Source: Sorghum bicolor (taxonomy: Eukaryota; Streptophyta; Magnoliopsida; Poales; Poaceae). Taken from it: DNA of 64,000 bases. This document shows, one piece after another, positions 57,119 to 64,000 of this stretch. Under the pieces are notes generated by a model that saw only the letters and a program-made list of their open reading frames with translations, ran no database searches and had not been told where the DNA came from. How positions within the stretch are numbered: position 1 is the first letter of the stretch; each line of letters opens with the position of its first letter. The position numbers and the translations under genes were made by a program. The stretch covers positions 58,150,600 through 58,214,599 of the forward strand of contig NC_012874.2 of NCBI RefSeq assembly GCF_000003195.3, written 5' to 3'.

Positions 57119-60100
57119 CACTACAAAAAATGCATGATTTTTTTGACATATTTAGTATGACAATAGACCGTGATGTCATTATATCATCCAGATTATGACA
57201 TTCTGTAATAGGCATTTTGACCTAGTGACATAAAAAAGCTGGATGTCATAATAAATGTCACAGAACTATTATAATTCCATACTATGACAATATTCACTAT
57301 GTCATGAGGCCTAATTTATAAATGTCAAAAAAATTAACATAGGTTGGGTGTTAAAAAATATTTTTAGAAATATTTAAAATACTCTTGTCCATGTTGGCAT
57401 GTCTAATTTCCACGTGGGTATTTTTTTCTTTTTTCCCTATTTTTTCTCAACCTAATTTCTATTGCTTTTGATTTGGGCCACACGCCTGTGCTTGGTCGGC
57501 CCACCCGTGCGCTCTCACAACAACTTCAAACAACATTTCAGAGCGGTAAATGATTTCAGATAAAAAAAATTATGAACATAAAAGTTGTAGAACTGATCAA
57601 GATATACACCTTTTATTTTGATCATTTGTTTATCCAATAAAGTGATAGTAACATTGTTCACAAAATTTATGTATCTCTCTTATAGTTTATAAAACCATAC
57701 GAGAGATATGTAAAATTTACTCCTTTAAAGTTTTGTTTGAAGTAGTCAGTTTTTGAAATTCAAATTTTGAATTGTTCAAATAAAGTCACATGAAAAAGAT
57801 GACAAAAAAGCTTATAGACCTAGAAAAGTTATAGAAGTTTTAAGTTGACAACTTTTTCATTTGAGAGCATTTAAATTTGTATTTTCATAGTTAACTAGAA
57901 ATAAAACAAAGAATGAATTAAAGATTGGAACAAAAAAAAGAGAATAGTCAAGACCTAGCCCAATAGGACACACAACCTAAATCAGACCTGACTCATCTTG
58001 AACCGTCTGATTAAATTGACGACCAAGATCCACCAGACTTCCTCTCACCCACGCCGCGCCCACCCAGGCTTCCTCTCACCCAACGCCCGAGCCCTCGCCC
58101 CTCTCCTATTGTGCGAGGATTCCTCTCCTCTCCCATGGATGGACGCTAGGTCAGGGCGCCGCCGCCGGCCACCAGGCCATGCCAGGCCGTCGGTAGTCCT
58201 AGCTCAGTTTCTCTCCCCCCACGCACGACTCCAGCTCCTCCTCTTCCTTCGCTTCCCCCACGCGCCTCCCCAAGCTCGAAACCCTAGCTCCGGCCGCCAA
58301 CTGCGCGGCGGCGATGGCTACTGTTGTGGCGCTCCGGCCAAGGATGAGACGGGGTGACGCCTTCACGGCCCTAGAGGAAGCGGTCTCCGCTGCTCGTGGG
58401 CGCACTCCGACACCCTCTTCCACCAAGGCCAAGGATTTATCGGTGCGTTGTTCTTCTTTGGTAGTTTCAGAATGCTGTTAAGATTTCAATTCTCTCAATG
58501 TGCCTTCAGTCCAGCTAAGGAGTTGGGATCTGTTCTAGCAAGTACCAATTGATGTGACTAACAAATAGTATGTATTTTCATATATATTTTGTTTATTTCT
58601 GTATACCACTAGGCTCTGTTCATGTTCTGCATCTTCTTGTTTGAATTAGTTTCATCAATCTGTGGGGAAATAATGCAGTTTGTTTGCTCAGTGTGGGGTT
58701 TGGGGGAAATAATCAGGTTGATGCAGTGGCTAATCAAGATGTGTCTGCACTGCAGCTATGCAAACTTATTTGCCTGATTTCTCTGAAATTCCCATTATAT
58801 TTGTTTCAATATATGCAGCCTTGGATGTAGTCTGTTATGCTATTAGAGGCTTGCTCAATATATACCTTTGACTATTTGTTTCACATGTTATACAGGTGAA
58901 CATTCCTAAGACCAAGAAGACCTACTGCAAGAACAATGAGTGCTGGAAGCACACTCTGCACAAGGTGACTCAATGCAAGAAGGGTGACGATAGCCTATCA
59001 GCACAAGGTGACTCTGCTAACTTTCTAAATCTTTGTACTCCGTCGCAAGCTCATTATAGTTCATTTTCACTGGAGAGTTCATTTTCTTTAACTGAACATA
59101 CAAAATTGTTTACACAATTCTTGTTTGATGACTATTAGCTAGTGATCATATTCACTTCTTGCAGCTTAGTGGCTTTGAAATTCCATTACAGAAATAGAAT
59201 TACAATACTTGGAGGAAACCTAAGAGCACACAAATCATTTTAGTGAGTTTACATCTACTAGTATTTGGATTTTTTTTATTTTGACTCATAATTATTGTTG
59301 TTCTATATAACCTGCTGATGCTTCTGTGAGTTTACATCAATATTTGGGCTGTCCTAGTGATAATACTGCTGGGTGCTATTTTTATATTCATTGACAGTAG
59401 ATTTGCATACTAGTTAGTATATACCGTTGCATCTTCTTTTTATTTGGCATTGAACTCTAATTAAGTCAGAGATCCGATTGCTTCTGAGGGGTTGTTACTT
59501 TAGAAAACATATTTTAGTTTTATTTGGTACTTACATATGGCTATGGTACTTATATGATACATTTGTGGTCTGATTAAGTTAAGCATTCAAAACTGTATGA
59601 GCATGCATAGAAATAATTTCCTAGATACATGGACCAATCACCACTATGTATGCTATGCACCTCTAGACTTGACAACTACCTCCTGTTTTATAGAAATTGA
59701 GCAAAATGACATTTCTTACATTTATGTCTTTAATTAACTATTTGTTGTATTGTTGTAGCCTGGAAGCAGTTGGCCTACATTGAGCTGAGAGGAAAGGAAG
59801 TAGCTAGAAGGTGGATACTCTATGTAATTACTTACTGTGAAGTGTAATGTGATGTGTGAACTAATCTGTGTACTTGAAGTGTGAACTATCTGTACTGCTG
59901 TGAAATGTACCATGAAACATGGGATTCATGAATGTACACCGTGGATCTATTTTTTTATTTCTGTAAATTGTTATCAGAGACGCGTTTTGGCTATATGTGT
60001 CACTGCTATCTTCACAAAAGTGACGTGCCCTTTCCACGTCACTAATGACCCTCTGGACGTGTCACTAATATGCTTTTCTGGCATAGTTATTATGACAAAT

Positions 60101-60277
60101 AACCAATGTCATACCTTATGACAAAGAATATACAGATGTCACATGATCCATTTATGACAGTGATTTTTTGACGTATTGTTTTTTGTCAACTAATTGTCAC
60201 AACTCTTATATTGTGACATTATTTTCATATGTAATGACATAAATAGAAAGTCAAAAAATCACAGGATTCTTGTAGTG
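57119..60277 (+). mobile_element. Non-autonomous CACTA element with captured genes (Pack-CACTA), 3159 bp
   Basis: The left end CACTACAAAAAATGCATGAT and the inverted right end CACTACAAGAATCCTGTGAT are imperfect TIRs. The 3-bp TSD AGA is at 57116-57118 and 60278-60280. Subterminal regions are rich in TGTCAT/ATGACA motifs. It has no transposase, but a gene-like core (58000-59850) contains a ribosomal protein L44 exon. A CACTA transposase supplied in trans would be needed for movement. Confidence 0.9.
58314..59847 (+). CDS. Predicted chimeric gene in CACTA: unknown exon + RPL44 (eL42) exon + unknown exon, 109 aa
   Basis: Exon 1 is 58314-58442 (43 codons; ATG context GGCGGCGATGG; donor GTGCGT). 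Exon 2 is 58896-59007 after a TATACAG acceptor and encodes [16 protein letters not shown] and [13 protein letters not shown], matching the N-terminal exon of cytosolic ribosomal protein eL42. Differences include Trp and Cys where the ribosomal protein has Arg and Tyr. Exon 3 is 59759-59847 after a TTGTTGTAG acceptor and ends in TAA. All three exons are phase-compatible (0, then 1), giving 109 residues. Exons 1 and 3 are not recognised; they do not encode the rest of eL42. Whether it is transcribed is unknown, and the splice choice is inference. Alternatively exon 2 reads on to 59138. Confidence 0.55.
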
Positions 60278-61829
60278 AGAGGCTTCTTCTCCCGAGATGG
60301 ATTAATGAATTAGGGTTTCTTCGGGTCCTCTCCTCCGGGGGCCAGGGGGTCTGCTTATATAGTCCCTCCAAATGAATGTGGGCCGTCGGATCAAACCAAC
60401 ATTCATCGCACGGTTTTCCTTAATCCCTTAGGTCGGTGGAGCATGATCCGCAAGGTGGAGTCTGATTGGCTCTGAGGCCAGGGCGGGCGCCCTGCCCCTG
60501 GGCCCGATCGGCCTCCTACTCGTTACCGTGGCTTCTGGACTCTTCTAGATGTTGGATAATGGCGATGTACGTTAATATCTCTATATAAACCCGACGTGTG
60601 GGCCTTTCCTCTATATTTCTTGATAACCCTTGCAGAAATAGACAAACACCAAAACTCGTGGAATTCTGTCACATAAAACCCTAAGTCTGGGTGTTGGTTG
60701 CATTTGGATCCTTTTCTTTGTTTAGTTGTTGATTATATTTGATACTTAAGGACCGTCAACAAACTCCCCCAAGCTTACCTCTTGCTAGTCCCCGAGCAAG
60801 GATAGACTTAGTGACGGATCAGAAGTTGCTGTAATGCCTTTAAAAGTTGACGGTACACATGGTTTCAAATGAAGTCTCATCTCTGAGTTAGAGTAAACTG
60901 TCAAGACTTAAAACTTACTCATTTTACCTTTCACCATGGGACTTGTAACCGTCACTTCTGTCTTGAGCAGTTAAAAGATAGAACGGTCTAGTCAAGCGCC
61001 ATGTCTCTTATTCTTGATCACCTATAGCTATGGAGTTTTTACAGATTTTAAAATAAAACTCAGAGATTCCTTGTATGACTCTCTCAGATCTCTCTTTTGT
61101 GGTATTTATGGATCCTTACCAAGGCAGTGATGGTATATGCCTTCTCTCAAAGTATGTAGTATTTGTCGTATAAGACATAGTGACATTGCCTTCTCTCTCA
61201 TCCTACTCTAATAAAGCTTTTGATATCTGGAGCTCATAGGTGGGAGATAAAGTATACATACTTACAAGACATTTATTGCATAGTCAAACTATGGATCCAG
61301 AGGAACAAGTCAATAAGTCAAATCAAGATGTGCATGTGTGGCGAATGAATGGTGTATGGTGATGATGGTGATAACAATGGTGAAAGTCTAATTTTACTTG
61401 TGCTCTTTTGAGGGGATACATATCTTTCTTGCTCTTTTGAAACTTTTTGAGGAGAATGAGATGCTCTATATTTTCTTTTTCTTTCCTCTCAGGTGGGTAT
61501 CTTGTACCCCTAATTCTACTATCGGACACTTGTCCATTTTTACCTCTCCTCTCACTTTTTCTTTTCTTTCGAGGTTCCGTGCACTTGTCCCTTTTTATTT
61601 CCTCGTATCCTTTCTTTTTTTAGAGCAATCATCTCATGAAATAATATAGCAAGTGGTAGTAACCAAGATAACTCGAGCATTTATTTCATAGGGAAAAACA
61701 GAAATAGGAGAATGTTTTTGGCTATTCTCTCCCGGATTAGGAGTAGAATACTTTTGGGTGGCTCTGGAGATGGAAATGGGTGGATATATGTGGATGCGTA
61801 CTTCTGGAGTAGAAGCAGCATGTGTGAGT
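60278..61829. mobile_element. LTR-element remnant, right part
   Basis: It continues the segment ending at 57118. It contains a TATATAGTCC-type box near 60356, CAACAAACTCCCCCAAGCTTACC near 60757 (an LTR-end-like phrase in grass Gypsy elements), and AT-rich sequence after it. No gene seen. Classification is uncertain. Confidence 0.4.
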
Positions 61830-62133
61830 CACTAGTAGGTATGTGCTTATCGTGACATTCCACTTTCGTCACAGAAGACTCCATAATCGTCACAAAAGTC
61901 AATCTGTGACGAATTGGTGACGAAAAAAAAAATGTCATGGATCGAGCGTCATAGATTATCCTGTGACGAAATGAAAAATTTTCGTCACAGATGAGATTTT
62001 ATTCTATGACGAAAATACGGGCGTCACAGAATAGTTTTCATTCAATGACGAACCAATTTCGTCATCGATGTCGTTGCCTTTTCGTCGTAACTTGGCGGCC
62101 CGTTAGTCAGGCAAACGGCGTTTGCCACGCTGG

Positions 62134-62290
62134 CAGCTGACGTGGCAGGCCAAGTGGCGCGCCACGTGTCAGCTGACGTGGCAGGCCAAGTGGCGCGCCA
62201 CGTGTCAGCTGACGTGGGCCAGCACGTGGCAGCTGACGTGACGCCACGTGGCAGCTGACGTGGCGCCACGTGGCAGCTGATGTGTACACG
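62134..62290. repeat. G-box-rich tandem array (CAGCTGACGTG units)
   Basis: Two perfect 36-bp units (62134-62169 and 62170-62205) each contain CAGCTGACGTGG and GCGCGCCACGTG. Shorter degenerate units starting CAGCTGACGTG follow. CACGTG or ACGTGG cores, bound by plant bZIP/bHLH factors, recur at least eight times. The open frames through it are repeat artefacts. Confidence 0.85.
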
Positions 62291-62737
62291 TGCGTGGCTG
62301 CTGTTGGTCAACGTGGTAGGCTGCGGCTTGTTGTTTTTCGTCACAGAACTGATTACAAAATTATCACAGAACTATTTCAAATTCATCACATATTGCCCAG
62401 ATTTGTATCACTCCCATAAGTGCATACTCAGTACAGCAGAATGCAAATACCAAAAGCTTTCACATATTAACACATTCCAGCAACACAAGTGCATACTCAG
62501 TAGACCAGCAAAATAAGTGCATAAACTTAGTTCACCACCAACACTACTAAACTAGGTTCAAGTACCAGCAACATAAGTTTTTGCCTACTAGGTCATTGCA
62601 TAAAACAAAATGAACAGCAGCAGCTACAAGGTTTTGGGAAATTCCTACCGGCAACAACACAAGTTTTTGCCAAGCATCAGCAACAAAATCACCAGCACAG
62701 CTCCCTTGCTCAATGTACCAGGAGGTACGAGCAGCTC

Positions 62738-63123
62738 TCATGTGGAAGAAACGTTGTTGAAGGACAACAGACGCTTGAGCAACGCATTGTTCTCCTGCAT
62801 TTCCTTTTGGGTCATCTCTGCCTGCTTCCTCATCTCCTCCATCTCCCTTGTTGCCTCTCCAGCTTTTCATTAGCGTCGTCACTTCTCTTCTTGAGAGCGT
62901 CGAGCTCATCTTGTACAGCAGCCCTAGCTTCAACTGCTAGTTGTTCACGAAGCTCGCTTTCATTTGGTGCTGCTGATGTGGAGGATCCCACTGGTTTGAT
63001 GCCAAGACTCCTGAGGAAAGCTTTTGAGCTGTTCTTGGTGAGCACCTGGGACACAACCTGCACACTCGATACTCCTGCCTCACCTTCAGCAACTGGTTCT
63101 GCCCTTAGAGCTTCCATGTTAGA
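62738..63123 (-). pseudogene. En/Spm TNPA-like (Ptta, Transposase_24-type) 3' exon
   Basis: Minus-strand exon after a TTTCAG acceptor: MEALRAEPVAEGE, VLTKNSSKAFLRSLGIK, ELREQLAVEARAAVQDELDA and then a coiled-coil tail (AEMTQKEMQENNALLKRLLS) ending in TGA at 62738. A one-base frameshift near 62870 separates the last part. This is the usual C-terminus of the DNA-binding plant Ptta/En/Spm protein. Confidence 0.65.
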
Positions 63124-63843
63124 CTGAAACACAAATGAACCACTATTAGTTGATAGTTAATAAAAACAGCAAGGCATGTACTGGAGAGGTAGAAGTAATA
63201 TGGACAAGCTGTAGAAAATTACAACAATAGAATATATAAACAGAATATAAAAACTGAAATGGACATCCATGCTTATATTAGTGCTATAATGGACAGACTA
63301 ATGGAAAGAATAGTACCAGTATGCTGATGGGCTTCAGTTACATTTTAGAAAATTTCAGTTGTAGTTTACAACAAAGAAATACTATAACTTCCAGCAAGGC
63401 AGACAGCCACTACACAACAGTAGTGTGGTAGTAGTATTAGTTTTAGTAATAATTGCAGTAGAGTATGGTCACTTTGTGGTTGAAAATAAAAATACTGCTT
63501 CTTTTCTAACATAAGCGAGAAGGAAACACTACTCAAAACAGATGCATACAAGGAAATGCACACCAATCTGTGTGGGGACTATATATCACACCTATGCAGC
63601 AAAAGAGGACTATATCAGATTATTTTTGCACTCAGAACTTTTTTTCTACTAGTTTTCCCTCCCTACAGCCACCAACAATTATTTCAGAATATATTCTACA
63701 AATGTAATTGACATGAGAATAATTAAAAGCTTGGGCTTTATAGAATTGGCTGCAGTTAGGTTCCTTCCAGTTTCATGTGTGACTAGAGAAAGGTACAAGC
63801 AAACCAAGAAAAAAGGACAGTGAGAACAGAAATGGGGACTCAC
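63124..63843 (-). other. Intron of the TNPA-like gene, nothing else seen
   Basis: AT-rich sequence between a donor at 63838-63843 and an acceptor at 63124-63130 (both on the minus strand). No repeat or gene recognised. Confidence 0.5.
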
Positions 63844-64000
63844 CACTGCTTCTCTTGCTTGTTCACTCAGACCAGTTTTGGAGCTGGTATGTCAGGTCTT
63901 GAAGGCCTCCACCACATCAAGTTCTTCATTTTCATGAGTGCTGGGTTCTGCATTGTTCCTATGCTGCTTCTGTTTCATAGAGAATTAATTACAACAAATG
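63844..64000 (-). pseudogene. TNPA-like penultimate exon, partial
   Basis: Minus-strand frame with NAEPSTHENEELDVVEAFKT, an in-frame TGA, then HTSSKTGLSEQAREAV and a GTGAGT donor. The phrase SSKTGLSEQAREAV is typical of Transposase_24 proteins. It is separated by a roughly 720-bp AT-rich intron from the exon ending at 63123 and is cut by the window edge. Confidence 0.55.

Larger units (their letters stand above)
61830..64000 (-). mobile_element. CACTA element 3, continuing beyond the window
   Basis: It starts CACTAGTAGGTATGTGC, followed by many TTTCGTCACAGA/TCTGTGACGAAA subterminal repeats (61850-62070), then a GC-rich G-box tandem array, then minus-strand exons of an En/Spm TNPA-like gene. 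The other end lies to the right of the window, so no TSD can be checked. Confidence 0.7.

Noticed and set aside
62042..62344. 100-codon minus-strand frame with WRATWPATSADT repeats
   Set aside because: It is a translation of the G-box tandem array.
1..64000. tRNA, rRNA or CRISPR arrays
   Set aside because: None seen; TGGTATCAGAGC at 39576 is a retrotransposon primer-binding site, not a tRNA gene, and the repeats lack regular unique spacers.

Overview
The window is plant nuclear DNA from a grass, most likely Sorghum or another member of the Andropogoneae. Supporting signs are a GC-rich first exon, many grass MITE families (GGCCTTGTTTAG-type, Stowaway, Tourist), Sirevirus, Tekay-type, CACTA and hAT elements, and nested insertions. 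I can support only two ordinary host genes plus one transposon-borne chimeric gene. Almost everything else is transposable-element DNA. I see no tRNA, rRNA or CRISPR.

Layout. 1-1110: end of a Sirevirus-like Copia LTR. 1142-1790: a Tourist/PIF-type MITE. 1791-3311: upstream region of the first gene, with another MITE that stops 164 bp before the ATG. 3312-22083 (+): an NRAMP-family metal transporter with 13 exons whose phases all agree, predicting 559 residues. Its introns hold Stowaway and other MITEs, a 6.5-kb LINE with a 10-bp target-site duplication (intron 2) and a long compound TATTG/TATTA microsatellite (intron 10). The protein keeps the NRAMP fold signatures but is changed at several positions that contact metal or protons in characterised NRAMPs (DPSN instead of DPGN; Val-Val instead of Ala-Met in helix 6; Gly instead of the helix-3 Glu).

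23046-49095 is a transposon graveyard. It contains broken Gypsy elements (Tat/Athila-like on +, another on -), then a CACTA element (+) holding both a 3.77-kb hAT element (8-bp TSD CAAGGGAT) and an 11.45-kb Tekay-like Gypsy element (5-bp TSD ATAAT).

49156-50177 (-) is the large second exon of a type III polyketide synthase with Cys/His/Asn catalytic residues intact. The expected first exon (about 60 codons) is not visible upstream; that side is filled by a TIR element and a second CACTA element (-).

56149-64000 is an LTR-element remnant into which a 3159-bp CACTA element (57119-60277, TSD AGA) inserted. That element carries a ribosomal protein L44 (eL42) exon flanked by two other exon-like segments in matching phase, giving a predicted 109-residue chimeric protein. 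The window ends in the start of another CACTA element with a G-box-rich tandem array and the 3' exons of an En/Spm TNPA-like gene.

All coordinates were read by eye. Splice sites are inferred from GT/AG, reading phase and family conservation. No alignments or database searches were run.
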